Below, one piece after another: positions 41,196 to 49,463 of a stretch of 61,025 nt of DNA (position 1 is the first letter of the stretch; each line of letters begins with the position of its first letter). The position numbers were made by a program, and so were the translations under genes. The stretch is from Alphaproteobacteria bacterium (GTDB lineage: Bacteria > Pseudomonadota > Alphaproteobacteria > Micropepsales > Micropepsaceae): NCBI GenBank assembly GCA_028871345.1, contig JAGWNK010000021.1, positions 1 to 61,025 of the forward strand, read 5' to 3'. Under the pieces are notes generated by a model. That model was not told where the DNA came from. It saw only the letters and a list, made by a program, of their open reading frames with translations, and searched no databases.

Positions 41196-42353
41196 TCAGC
41201 TTGCCTGTACTCTGTCCTCCGCTGCGCCCCTGGCTGCGACCCGTTCGTAGAGCGCGAGATAGTTCCGGGCCATGACGAGGGAGGAAAAGCGCGTCTCGAA
41301 GACGCGGCGTACGCCTTCCCGGTCGATGGCGGAAATTGTCCTGACAGCCTCGTCGGCCTCGCTGTCGCTGGCGACGATGCGCCCCGTGATGCCGTCCTCC
41401 ATGACCTCGGGCACCGAGCCGCACTTCCAGGCGATCACGGGCGTGCCGCACGCCATGGCCTCGATCATGGAGATGCCGAACGGTTCGGGCCAGTCGATGG
41501 GAAACAGCAGCGCCAGCGCGTTGCCGAGGAAATCCGACTTCTCGGCGTCGCCGATCTCGCCCAGATACTCGACCAGCGGATTGTCCATCAGGGGTTCGAT
41601 GCATTTGTGGAAGTAGGCGCGGTCCACCGCATCGATCTTGGCGGCGATCCTGAGGGGGACGCCGTTTCGCGCGGCGATGGCGATGGCACGGTCGGGCCGC
41701 TTTTCCGGCGAGATGCGGCCGAGAAAGGCGAGGTAGCCGCCCCGCGGGCGCGCCGTGAAGCGGAACTGATGTTCCGGCAGACCGTGGTAGACGGTGCCTA
41801 TCCAGTTGGCGAAGGCAAGCGGGATGCGCTGGCTGTTGGAGATGGAAACCAGCGGGAAGTCCGGCCACCGCCTGTAGACCTGCGGCAGATCATCGATGTC
41901 GAGACGGCCGTGCAGCGTCGTCAGGGTGCGCTTGGCCCGCGCCTCGAAGAACGGAAAGTGCAGCATGTCGATATGGAAATGCAGGACATCGAAGCGGTCG
42001 GCCTGCCGACGCACCTCTTCGAGCAGCGTCAGATGCGCGGCGAAGTCGGATTTCAGGGGGGCGGGATCGAGCCGCATGGCGCAGGCGCGAACGGCGACGA
42101 GCTTGGCATCCGTCCGCGCGTCGGCGGCGGCGAACAGCGTGACGTCGTGGCCAAGTTCTGTGAGCGCGTCGGCAAGCCAGGCGACGACGCGTTCGGTTCC
42201 GCCATAGAGCCTGGGCGGCACCGCCTCGTAGAGCGGAGCCACGAGCGCGATCCTGAGGGGACGCAGCGCGCGCACGCTGCGCTCGATATCGCCTTTGCCG
42301 GACACAGGTGTGTAACCGATTCCGGGCGCCGCGGTTTCTGCGAGAGGCGACAT
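41196..42353 (-). CDS. family 4 glycosyltransferase
   Basis: 385 aa from the ATG at 42353, which follows AAGGAG with good spacing. GT-B fold: the N-terminal half has IALVAPLYEAVPPRLYGGTE (acceptor-side Gly-rich loop), and the C-terminal half has YLAFLGRISPEKRPDRAIAI, LLFPIDWPEPFGISMIEAMA (the ExxxxxxxE motif) and CGTPVIAWKCGSVPEVMEDG. Related proteins are encoded beside amylo-1,6-glucosidases in many bacteria. The acceptor is unknown. Soluble or peripheral. Confidence 0.9.
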   Translation of the reverse strand: MSPLAETAAPGIGYTPVSGKGDIERSVRALRPLRIALVAPLYEAVPPRLYGGTERVVAWLADALTELGHDVTLFAAADARTDAKLVAVRACAMRLDPAPLKSDFAAHLTLLEEVRRQADRFDVLHFHIDMLHFPFFEARAKRTLTTLHGRLDIDDLPQVYRRWPDFPLVSISNSQRIPLAFANWIGTVYHGLPEHQFRFTARPRGGYLAFLGRISPEKRPDRAIAIAARNGVPLRIAAKIDAVDRAYFHKCIEPLMDNPLVEYLGEIGDAEKSDFLGNALALLFPIDWPEPFGISMIEAMACGTPVIAWKCGSVPEVMEDGITGRIVASDSEADEAVRTISAIDREGVRRVFETRFSSLVMARNYLALYERVAARGAAEDRVQAS

Positions 42354-42506
42354 CAGACTCCTTCCCCAGCCGCCCGACAATGCGGGCGTCTGCCGACAGG
42401 AGTGCAACGTCAGTAATGCAACGGCGGTTCCCCCGGGAGGGGTTCAATCACCGCCGCAGGCGCGGCGGCGCGGGTGCGCCGCCCGCGGCTTCTGGGCAAG
42501 CAGTCC

Positions 42507-42788
42507 TCAGGCTTTGGGCACGTACATCGCGCACCAGCCCTGCGGGCTGATGCTGCCGTCCACCACCAGGCAGCTGCCGGCATCTGTCTCCCCTTTGCCC
42601 GGGACGAAGCGGGCGCATTTCGCGCAGGTGAGGCCGGCATGCGGCTTGTCCTGGTACATCGAGGCCCGCTGGGAGACCTTGGCCTGTGCCGGGACCGCCA
42701 GTGCGGCGGACGCCGCCACTGCGCCGGCCGCGATCAACAGGCCCTTTTGGAACACTTCGCGGCGGGTCGTGCTGCAATCGTTGCTCAT
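42507..42788 (-). CDS. high-potential iron-sulfur protein (HiPIP)
   Basis: 93 aa from the ATG at 42788, preceded by GGAG. A Tat-type signal (TTRREVFQKGLLIAAGAVAA, cleavage near AQA) directs a folded cluster protein to the periplasm. The small mature domain has four Cys in the HiPIP order: LTCAKCARF, DAGSCLVVDG and PQGWCAMYVP, binding one 4Fe-4S cluster. HiPIPs carry single electrons at high potential, for example to a reaction centre, oxidase or iron-oxidation chain. None of those partners is in this window. Confidence 0.9.
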   Translation of the reverse strand: MSNDCSTTRREVFQKGLLIAAGAVAASAALAVPAQAKVSQRASMYQDKPHAGLTCAKCARFVPGKGETDAGSCLVVDGSISPQGWCAMYVPKA

Positions 42789-42800
42789 AGGATTCTCCAT

Positions 42801-43101
42801 CGACTCTGTGGCGTGTACATCCGGACCCAGAGCGAAGCTTCGTCGCCAGGGTTGGCGCCGGCGTGCAGACTCGCGACGACGAAACGGCGCCGTCCGCCTC
42901 GCCCGGTCCGCAACGGGAGCTTTGCTGGCGATGTCCGAATGTCTTAATCGCGCATCGCGCGCGCATCATTGAACGTGAAAAGCGGCATCTTCAATGCGTA
43001 TTTTTGCGATGCGACATTGTGCGTCACAACAGCCTTTAGTTGGAAATATTCCACTTTATGCATTAATCCGTAGCCGGATCGATGCGCCCGCCCGGCTGCC
43101 T
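42801..43101. other. gap between XRE and HiPIP genes
   Basis: No gene seen. The stretch from about 42970 to 43075 is clearly AT-richer than its surroundings and may hold the HiPIP promoter. No convincing palindrome or terminator was found. Confidence 0.35.
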
Positions 43102-43947
43102 TCAGACCAGCGGCGGCGCTCCGTCGCCGATCTGCAGGGCGCGCGCCTCATCCAGGAAGTCATCCCATTTCCCGGCCGGCAGGCCGAGCTTTTCGGCGAC
43201 CTGGCGCGCCGCCGTCAAGTCGTGCTTGGCACCGTTGTTGAGCCACACGCCGCGCTGCCAGATCTCGTTCCAATATTCATTGAAGAAGACGCGAAAGGGC
43301 GCCCCCGAAACCCGGATGCCAGGCCGGCGCATGGGCGGCATGCCCGACCAGTAGGCACCCAGCAGAAATTCGTCGTCATCGAAGAAATACCCGCCCATGA
43401 AGGGCGCGATCTCCGAAAGGCCGGCGCAATAGCTCTTCACATAATAGGGACGGGCATTGTAGCGCAGGATATTCGACAGCGTTTCCTGCAGGCGCTTGAG
43501 GCTGTAGAAAATCTCGACCCTGTGCACTTCCATCGTGCCGCCGAGCAGCCTGTCGCAGACGAGCTGGCGCCACTCCGTCTGGACGTATGGCGTCGTGTTG
43601 TAAGGCGCGGCGAACCGCAAGGCCCGCAGCGTATGGCGCGTGCGGCGCGTCAGATTCATCAGGAGGGCGGGGAGCTCTTTGTCGGTCTCGACGAGCGCTG
43701 CCGCCAGCGGCGCGGTTTCGGGCGAGGCCTCCGGCGCGAACAGGCTCTCGAGGTCGCAGCCCAGAAGCCGCGCCATCCGCATACGGACCTTTTCGCGCGG
43801 CAGATGCTTGCCGGCCTCCCAGTTGACCAGGGAACTCACGTCGACGCCGAGCTCGCCGGCCAGATCGCGCCGCGACAGGCCCTTGGCTTCGCGCAGCGTC
43901 TTGATGCGCCGCCCGACGGCGGCAAAGGCCTTGGATTCGACCCCCAT
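43102..43947 (-). CDS. XRE-family regulator with a C-terminal sensor-like domain
   Basis: 281 aa. The N-terminal helix-turn-helix is clear: RIKTLREAKGLSRRDLAGEL, GVDVSSLVNWEAGKHLPREK (about residues 14-55). The remaining about 200 residues are a separate domain unlike a peptidase or cupin. Features include LTRRTRHTLRALRFAAPYNT, VHRVEIFYSLKRLQETLSNI and FMGGYFFDDDEFLLGAYWSG. The pattern suggests a ligand-binding or PLD/FRG-like helper domain, but I do not recognise the family. Divergent from the methyltransferase-like gene with a hairpin-rich gap. Confidence 0.8.
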   Translation of the reverse strand: MGVESKAFAAVGRRIKTLREAKGLSRRDLAGELGVDVSSLVNWEAGKHLPREKVRMRMARLLGCDLESLFAPEASPETAPLAAALVETDKELPALLMNLTRRTRHTLRALRFAAPYNTTPYVQTEWRQLVCDRLLGGTMEVHRVEIFYSLKRLQETLSNILRYNARPYYVKSYCAGLSEIAPFMGGYFFDDDEFLLGAYWSGMPPMRRPGIRVSGAPFRVFFNEYWNEIWQRGVWLNNGAKHDLTAARQVAEKLGLPAGKWDDFLDEARALQIGDGAPPLV

Positions 43948-44302
43948 CCGAACTCCTGTTCGCAGAAATTCACAGAAACTCAGACTTCCCGAACTCCCCG
44001 AGATACTTCATTTTTCAACCAATAGCAGGTGGCGTAGGGGGTGCAAGCAGAAGCTGCGGGCGGCCTTGGGTGGAGCGGGCGTCCATCGCCGAAATAGGGC
44101 CGTTCCAGGACGGCCGCAGCTTCCCCCGCCGCCATCGCGCCTGGCCCCGCGCACGATTCTTTGGACCGGCGACGGTGGCGGATTCTTGGGGGCGGGCACG
44201 CCGTGGTTGGAGGGCGTGCCCGCCCTACTTTGTGGTTGGCCGATTGGGTGTCGGCGCAAAGCGACGGCCGGTCGTCGCCGGACGACCGACGACGGACAGG
44301 CG
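43948..44302. other. 355-bp divergent gap with two perfect hairpins
   Basis: No gene. Hairpin A at 44190-44225 has 13-bp arms (GGGCGGGCACGCC / GGCGTGCCCGCCC) with a 10-nt loop. Hairpin B at 44269-44288 has 8-bp arms (CGGTCGTC / GACGACCG) with a GCCG loop. Both lie in the leader of the gene at 44303. The XRE-proximal part (43948-44030) is AT-richer. Confidence 0.5.
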
Positions 44303-44758
44303 ATGACGGACGAGCGCGAGGGCGGCCTGCCGGCACTGGCGCAACGCGACGGAGCGGGCCGTTACCAGGCGCCGGTATCGGATATCGGGCGGCTGGCGAT
44401 GGCGGCCGCGAATCGCGCAGAACGCCTGGCGCTTCTCTATGTCGGCTCCGAGCCGGCCCTGGCGCGTGTCGCCATTCAAAACGCAGCCGACGGCTGGGCG
44501 ATCGACTTCTATGGCGCCGGGATCGCGCCCGACGCCTGCGAGCGCCGGCAATGGCGGGATTTTCGCAGCGGTGTGGAGGACGCGCCGCGCGCCGCTTTCG
44601 ACGTCATCGTTTGCGAAGAGCTGCCCGCCTGCTGGACCCTGTCGGCGACGGTCATCGCCCTTGAGCGGATGCTGCGGCCGGGCGGCGTGCTGTGGCTCGC
44701 CGATACTCCGACCAGGCCGTGGATGAAGATCGTGCCGGGCGGGCGAAAGAGACGGTGA
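44303..44758 (+). CDS. degenerate methyltransferase-like protein (151 aa)
   Basis: The sequence follows a shortened Rossmann methyltransferase: RLALLYVGSEPALARVAIQN in place of the Gly-rich SAM motif, a central AFDVIVCEELPAC strand, and ALERMLRPGGVLWLADTPTR, which is the post-catalytic strand and loop typical of Methyltransf_11 proteins. Motif I lacks the GxGxG residues and the protein is about 60-80 residues shorter than active enzymes, so catalysis is doubtful. The start ATG follows a noisy region with strong hairpins. It may be a decayed or regulatory relative. Confidence 0.5.
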   Translation: MTDEREGGLPALAQRDGAGRYQAPVSDIGRLAMAAANRAERLALLYVGSEPALARVAIQNAADGWAIDFYGAGIAPDACERRQWRDFRSGVEDAPRAAFDVIVCEELPACWTLSATVIALERMLRPGGVLWLADTPTRPWMKIVPGGRKRR

Positions 44759-44849
44759 GCGACGAGGCGCGGGCGCCCGCGACCGACCTTCAACAGAACG
44801 CGGACCGATATGAACGACCGATGCGCACGGATCTCAGGGAGCGATGCGT

Positions 44850-45497
44850 CTAGAGCGCGACTTCGAACGGCACCCCGGTCACGGCCCGCACGTCCTCAAC
44901 ACCGAGGCCGGGCGCGATCTCGACAAGCGTCAGGGGATGGCGGCCGCGATCGACGCGGAAGACCGCCAGGTCCGTGATGATAAGGTCCACGCATCCCTGG
45001 CCGGTCAGCGGCAGGGTGCAGGCGTTGACGATCTTGGGCGCTCCCGACTTCTCGACATGCTCCATGACCACCACGACGCGCTTGACGCCGGCGACCAGAT
45101 CCATGGCGCCGCCCATGCCCTTCACCATCTTGCCCGGCACCATCCAATTGGCGAGGTCGCCCTTCGGCGTGACCTGCATGGCCCCCAGGATGGACAGGTC
45201 GATGTGTCCGCCGCGGATCATGGCGAAGCTGTCGGCCGAGCTGAAATAGGACGACGTGGGCAGTTCGGTGATCGTCTGCTTGCCGGCGTTGATCAGATCG
45301 GGATCGGCTTCGCCTTCAAACGGGAAGGGTCCCATGCCCAGCATGCCGTTCTCGCTTTGCAGCGTCACCGTCATCCCCCGCGGGATGTAATTGGCCACGA
45401 GCGTCGGAATGCCGATTCCGAGATTGACGTAGAAACCGTCGCGCAATTCGCGTGCGGCGCGCGCCGCCATCTCTTCCCTCGTCCAACCTTTGGCCAT
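44850..45497 (-). CDS. scoB: 3-oxoacid CoA-transferase subunit B
   Basis: 215 aa. It begins [20 protein letters not shown] and has [16 protein letters not shown], the catalytic Glu in [35 protein letters not shown], and [20 protein letters not shown]. With subunit A it moves CoA from succinyl-CoA to acetoacetate or a related 3-oxoacid. The start is the ATG immediately at the stop of scoA (TGATG overlap), so the subunits are coupled. The last gene of a two-gene operon. Confidence 0.95.
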   Translation of the reverse strand: MAKGWTREEMAARAARELRDGFYVNLGIGIPTLVANYIPRGMTVTLQSENGMLGMGPFPFEGEADPDLINAGKQTITELPTSSYFSSADSFAMIRGGHIDLSILGAMQVTPKGDLANWMVPGKMVKGMGGAMDLVAGVKRVVVVMEHVEKSGAPKIVNACTLPLTGQGCVDLIITDLAVFRVDRGRHPLTLVEIAPGLGVEDVRAVTGVPFEVAL

Positions 45498-46231
45498 CAC
45501 ACTTCCTCCCCGGCGGCGGCGGCGCTGTTCTGCCGTGGCCGCACCGTCATGCGTTCGATGCGCTTCTCGTAGCGAGCCCCTTTGAGGATGCGCTGGACGT
45601 AGATGCTCGGCGTGTGGATATGGTTGGGATCCAGCCTTCCCGGTTCCACGAGCTCCTCGACTTCGGCCACAGTGACGCGACCCGCCGTCGCCATCATCGG
45701 GTTGAAGTTGCGCGCCGTCTTCCGGTAGACGAGGTTGCCTTCGGTATCGCCCTTCCAGGCCTTGACGACGGAAACGTCCGCCGTCAATGCGCGCTCCATG
45801 ACATAGAGCTCGCCGCCGAACTCGCGCACTTCCTTGCCTTCGGCCACCAACGTACCCACGCCAGTCCTGGTGAAGAAAGCGGGAATTCCGGCGCCGCCGG
45901 CACGGATGCGCTCGGCGAGCGTGCCTTGCGGATTGAACTCTAGTTCGAGTTCGCCCGAGAGGTAGAGCTTCTCGAACAGCTTGTTCTCGCCGACATAGCT
46001 GGAGACCATCTTCTTGATCTGCCCTGCGGCCAAAAGCACGCCGAGGCCGAAATCGTCGATCCCGCAATTGTTGGAGATGACGGTGAGGTTCTTGACGCCG
46101 CTGTCGCGCACCGCGGCGATCAGGTTTTCCGGAATCCCGCACAGGCCGAATCCCCCCGCCATGATCGTCATGCCGTCGAACAGCAGGTCCGACAGCGCAT
46201 CCGACGCCGTGTTGCGTACTTTCACAGACAT
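45497..46231 (-). CDS. scoA: 3-oxoacid CoA-transferase subunit A
   Basis: 244 aa. [20 protein letters not shown] at the N-terminus, [17 protein letters not shown], the segment [20 protein letters not shown], and [20 protein letters not shown]. It forms the heterodimer with ScoB for ketone-body or polyhydroxybutyrate carbon use. The C-terminal tail is basic, then Ala-rich. The 286-bp gap upstream holds no recognised gene and leads into an accessory-looking segment. Confidence 0.95.
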   Translation of the reverse strand: MSVKVRNTASDALSDLLFDGMTIMAGGFGLCGIPENLIAAVRDSGVKNLTVISNNCGIDDFGLGVLLAAGQIKKMVSSYVGENKLFEKLYLSGELELEFNPQGTLAERIRAGGAGIPAFFTRTGVGTLVAEGKEVREFGGELYVMERALTADVSVVKAWKGDTEGNLVYRKTARNFNPMMATAGRVTVAEVEELVEPGRLDPNHIHTPSIYVQRILKGARYEKRIERMTVRPRQNSAAAAGEEV

Positions 46232-46517
46232 TGTACCTCCCTTTGCCCGCGATCGGCCGATCCACCGCCGCGGACCTTCTTACGGCGTTGCGCCGCCCGG
46301 CGCTGGCGCCCAAGACGCAGGCCCCACAGCGGTCAGACATCTCGATGCGAACGGCATTGGCGAAGCGCAGGAAGAAAACCCCGGCGCAGCGCAGGTTCGT
46401 CTTCCAACGATTCCCTTTCCGGCCCGCGGCGTCCAGGGGGTTGAAGAAATGGCGGCAACGGAAATCAATTCGAAGCGTACTGCGCTCCCAGGCGTAAGAA
46501 TATGTCGGCATACTCAC

Positions 46518-46991
46518 CTAAACGCGGTGCAAGCCGAAAGCCCGGAAGGGGATCGCCAAAACCCAATCCGTGGCGCCGCGCCGGACCACGCCGCCTGCAG
46601 GCGATCGGAAGCGATGACGGCTGAAACACCATCGGCAACAGCTCATCAGCGTGCCGGTTTCATCGGGCATATTTGGAATCCATGTCTTCGCCGCTGCGGC
46701 ACAGAGTTCGCGGCCTGGCATTCCGACCTCGTCAAAGAGCGTCGTCGGCAATTCGCCGTCTGAGCAGAAGGTGGAGAGAGCCAAGATTCGCTGGAAGAGC
46801 GCCACCGCGATCAGTGGTGCGACGCCGAACGCCTGCGTGATCTCGTCGAAGAGGGCGTCGAGTTCCGTCTTGCTCATGATTGCCGAAATGTCTGTTGCCT
46901 CATCGGCATCGTCGCACCACGGTGCCCAATGTACCCGGGTGAAGGTCAGGTTCTTCACAAGTCGCCATTCGGCCAACCAGCGAGAGTGCAT
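46518..46991 (-). CDS. hypothetical protein, uncertain start
   Basis: Up to 157 aa; from the internal ATG at 46877 it would be 119 aa (MSKTELDALFDEITQAFGVA). The centre is helical (PLIAVALFQRILALSTFCSD) and the C-terminus has several Cys and Arg (LMSCCRWCFSRHRFRSPAGG). No family recognised. Base composition is more AT-rich than in core genes of the window. It lies at the left side of the segment that ends at tRNA-Thr. The reading frame is plausible but unproven. Confidence 0.45.
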   Translation of the reverse strand: MHSRWLAEWRLVKNLTFTRVHWAPWCDDADEATDISAIMSKTELDALFDEITQAFGVAPLIAVALFQRILALSTFCSDGELPTTLFDEVGMPGRELCAAAAKTWIPNMPDETGTLMSCCRWCFSRHRFRSPAGGVVRRGATDWVLAIPFRAFGLHRV

Positions 46992-47192
46992 TTCGCCGTC
47001 CTTGACCGTTGAGGCATTGATGCGCGCAAGCTTTCACGTCCACCGGTGCGGCGATCTTCGGCGAGCCAGCGCCCTGCATTGGACCGGCGTCTCAATTTTC
47101 CTCTTTTGAAGGTCCCAGCAAAGAAAATATCTGTTGGATCAGCATGTTAGAGGAAATTACCAGGCGCCAAGAGCTGCCGCGGGCACGTTCCC

Positions 47193-47217
47193 TTGACACA
47201 ACCTGAAGTTCTGTCAA
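47193..47217. promoter_or_regulatory. inverted repeat TTGACA-N13-TGTCAA upstream of the patatin gene cluster
   Basis: TTGACA (47193-47198) and TGTCAA (47212-47217) are perfect inverted arms. The first also reads as a consensus -35 box. The following stretch (47217-47232) is AT-rich. It lies 39-63 bp before the first gene of the cluster, a natural place for its promoter and operator. Confidence 0.45.
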
Positions 47218-47255
47218 ACAATAATTAACCAAATTGGCCGGGGGGGGCTGGCCAG

Positions 47256-47675
47256 ATGCTGTCACTCCTTCTCGCTGAAATCCGGGGGCTGATCCAAGAC
47301 GCGCTCGCCACCGTCATGGCGGTGCTGCGTTCGCCTTGGAAAGCCACGACGTTCCAGCCGGCAGACGGGATCGCTTTCGATGCGACGGGCGCCAGGGACG
47401 TCTACGGGTACGAGGTGCTCGTCAAGAAGGCGCCGGCCGGGCGGCCAACTGATAAGGAATTGCCGCTGCGGTTCGTGCTTTTGCTCGGCCTATTTTTCGC
47501 ACTGACGCTGGCGTTCGGCGCCGTCTATGTCGCGCTTGCGCTGTTTCTGACGCCTCTTTGCCGGCAAGAGTGTGGCCACGCGTTTGCGAGGCTGGCGCGC
47601 GGTCGTCATTACGGATCAACATCAAGGGGGCTGGAATGTGCACCGTACTGTCTTCCCATCATCGCTGCGTTCTGA
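47256..47675 (+). CDS. small membrane protein, orphan (139 aa)
   Basis: Not recognised. The N-terminal 65 residues are soluble-looking (LAEIRGLIQDALATVMAVLR, then KATTFQPADGIAFDATGARD) and one strong membrane segment follows (LRFVLLLGLFFALTLAFGAVYVALAL is the region, residues about 71-96). A Cys/Arg/His-rich tail (CRQECGHAFARLARG) ends the protein. Its 3' end overlaps the next gene by 40 bp in another frame, so both are probably one transcript with the patatin gene. No signal peptide. Confidence 0.55.
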   Translation: MLSLLLAEIRGLIQDALATVMAVLRSPWKATTFQPADGIAFDATGARDVYGYEVLVKKAPAGRPTDKELPLRFVLLLGLFFALTLAFGAVYVALALFLTPLCRQECGHAFARLARGRHYGSTSRGLECAPYCLPIIAAF

Positions 47676-48166
47676 GCGCCATCATCACGGCATCGGCCAT
47701 CTCGACAAGCGCCGTGGCGCAAGGGACCGGACCCGGCGGTCCTTTGGCAGGCTATACGCCGCCGGCCGACGTCTTCATCTACACCGTCCTTGTCATCACG
47801 CTTGCGCTCATTGTCGTGGCGGTCATCGCCATCGTGAATGCCCTCGCCCAATCGGCCAAGAACGCAGCCGCGCCATGGCGGTTGAGCGATGCCCTTTCGG
47901 AAGAAGGCGACGTCACCAATCCCCAAGGCATGAAGATCACCATCATGGTGGCAAGTTCGAGCCGCCTGATCGCGCTTCTGGGCATGATCGTCATCATGGC
48001 GCTGTTCCTCGCCACGGGCACCATCGCCATCTGGACCTACGCCAAGACCGGCAGCGCCGGCAATTTTGACGGCATGCTCAAATATTTCCTGGCGGGCGCT
48101 AGCCTCTTCGTGCCCTACAGCATCAACCAAATCCGCGCCGGCTTCGAATCCATCGGCAAGTCGTAA
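47636..48166 (+). CDS. small multi-pass membrane protein, orphan (176 aa)
   Basis: From the ATG at 47636. A signal-like start (SAIITASAISTSAVAQG) is followed by a short Gly/Pro loop, then membrane segments at about 46-67 (VFIYTVLVITLALIVVAVIA), 109-132 (RLIALLGMIVIMALFLATGT) and 143-160 (MLKYFLAGASLFVPYSINQI). No family recognised. It ends 14 bp before the patatin start. Context suggests it works at the membrane with the phospholipase-like protein. Confidence 0.65.
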   Translation: MCTVLSSHHRCVLSAIITASAISTSAVAQGTGPGGPLAGYTPPADVFIYTVLVITLALIVVAVIAIVNALAQSAKNAAAPWRLSDALSEEGDVTNPQGMKITIMVASSSRLIALLGMIVIMALFLATGTIAIWTYAKTGSAGNFDGMLKYFLAGASLFVPYSINQIRAGFESIGKS

Positions 48167-48180
48167 GGACGAAGAAGGCC

Positions 48181-49431
48181 GTGACCTACAAAATCCTCTC
48201 GCTCGATGGAGGCGGGACCTGGGCTTTGATCCAAGCCTGCGCGCTCGCCGATCTTTTCCCCGGCCAGGCGGGTCACGAGATTCTGGGCAATTTCGATCTC
48301 GCCATCGGCACCTCGGGCGGAGCCATCACCTTGGCGGGCCTGCTCAAGAATCTCAAACCTGAGGACATCCGCGACTTGTTCTTGGTCGAGAGCAATCGCC
48401 GCAAGATCTTCCAGCGCACGAACCTCGTGGAATATCTCATCGACAAGTCGCTCGGCATCGGCCCGAAGTGGGATACCCAAGCCAAACTGGATGGCCTCAC
48501 CGAAATTCTCGATTCCGGCAACACGCCGAGGATCGCCGGCATGCGGTTTTCGGCCCTGTCGGGGCTTGTCGAGGCGGCAACCGACAAGAAGACGCAGATC
48601 ATCATCACCGGCTTCGAATACGACCTGAACCGCGAAGCGTTCTTCTCCAGCCTTCCGAGCAAGCTTGCCAATCTGCCCGGATTCGAACCCACGCTGGCCG
48701 GTGCCGTCCATGCCTCCTCGAATGCCCCCGTCAATTACTTCGATGGCCCTGCGATCGTCACGTGCAGCCAGGGCAGCGCCCCGCGGCGCTTCTGGGACGG
48801 CGCCATCGGCGGCTACAACAATCCCGTTTTCCACGGGGTGATCGAAGCGCTGTCCTCAGGCGTCGCCCCAAAGGATGTGGTTGCCCTCAGCATCGGCACC
48901 GGCACGGTATGGCAGCCCTTGGGCAAGCCGCGCACGGGCGAGAGCAAGGTTCTGTTCCGGCAGGCCAAAGACCCGTCGACCTTGGGCGACATCACGGTCC
49001 TGGCCGAATCGATCCTCGATGATCCGCCGGACGCGGCCACGCTCAACGCCCATCTCGTGACGTCGGCTCCTGCCGACAAACCCCGGATCATCCGCATGAG
49101 CCCCTGGATCGCGCCATGGCAGCCCGACGGCACATGGCGGCTGCCGGACGGCTTTGCCAATTTCCGGAACAAGGACACCCCGCCCGGCCTCTTGATTGCG
49201 ACAGACGTGTTCTCGGCCCTGAGCGCCATGCCCATGGATGCGGTCGATGACGACGATGTGAACCTGATTGCCGGGCTCGCCGAGCAATGGATTGCCGGGG
49301 CCATCGGCAATCAACCGATCCAATGCGACCTCGCGACGGGAGCTTGTCGCATCGGACACGACGCCTATCCCAAAGCACGCTCTGCGTGGAACGACCTGAC
49401 GGCGCCGCCCATAGCCGGCACCTCCGGATAG
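48181..49431 (+). CDS. patatin-like phospholipase
   Basis: 416 aa from GTG. The oxyanion motif is ILSLDGGGTWALIQACALAD (DGGG at 9-12), the nucleophile elbow is AIGTSGGAIT (Ser45), and the catalytic Asp is in RRFWDGAIGG (Asp206), so the Ser-Asp dyad is intact. The domain fills about residues 3-270, and the C-terminal 140 residues are extra. No signal peptide, so it acts from the cytoplasm, likely on membrane lipids. Patatins serve as toxins, defence effectors or housekeeping lipases. The two membrane proteins upstream and the possible lysozyme-like gene downstream point to an envelope-directed cassette. Confidence 0.88.
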   Translation: MTYKILSLDGGGTWALIQACALADLFPGQAGHEILGNFDLAIGTSGGAITLAGLLKNLKPEDIRDLFLVESNRRKIFQRTNLVEYLIDKSLGIGPKWDTQAKLDGLTEILDSGNTPRIAGMRFSALSGLVEAATDKKTQIIITGFEYDLNREAFFSSLPSKLANLPGFEPTLAGAVHASSNAPVNYFDGPAIVTCSQGSAPRRFWDGAIGGYNNPVFHGVIEALSSGVAPKDVVALSIGTGTVWQPLGKPRTGESKVLFRQAKDPSTLGDITVLAESILDDPPDAATLNAHLVTSAPADKPRIIRMSPWIAPWQPDGTWRLPDGFANFRNKDTPPGLLIATDVFSALSAMPMDAVDDDDVNLIAGLAEQWIAGAIGNQPIQCDLATGACRIGHDAYPKARSAWNDLTAPPIAGTSG

Positions 49432-49463
49432 CGGACCAACCCCTGAAACCACAGGAGCTCTCG

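Noticed and set aside
48181..49431. CBASS-type system around the patatin gene
   Set aside because: No CD-NTase, Cap2/Cap3 or nucleotide-sensor gene is found within several kb; the cassette is kept as an unclassified candidate.
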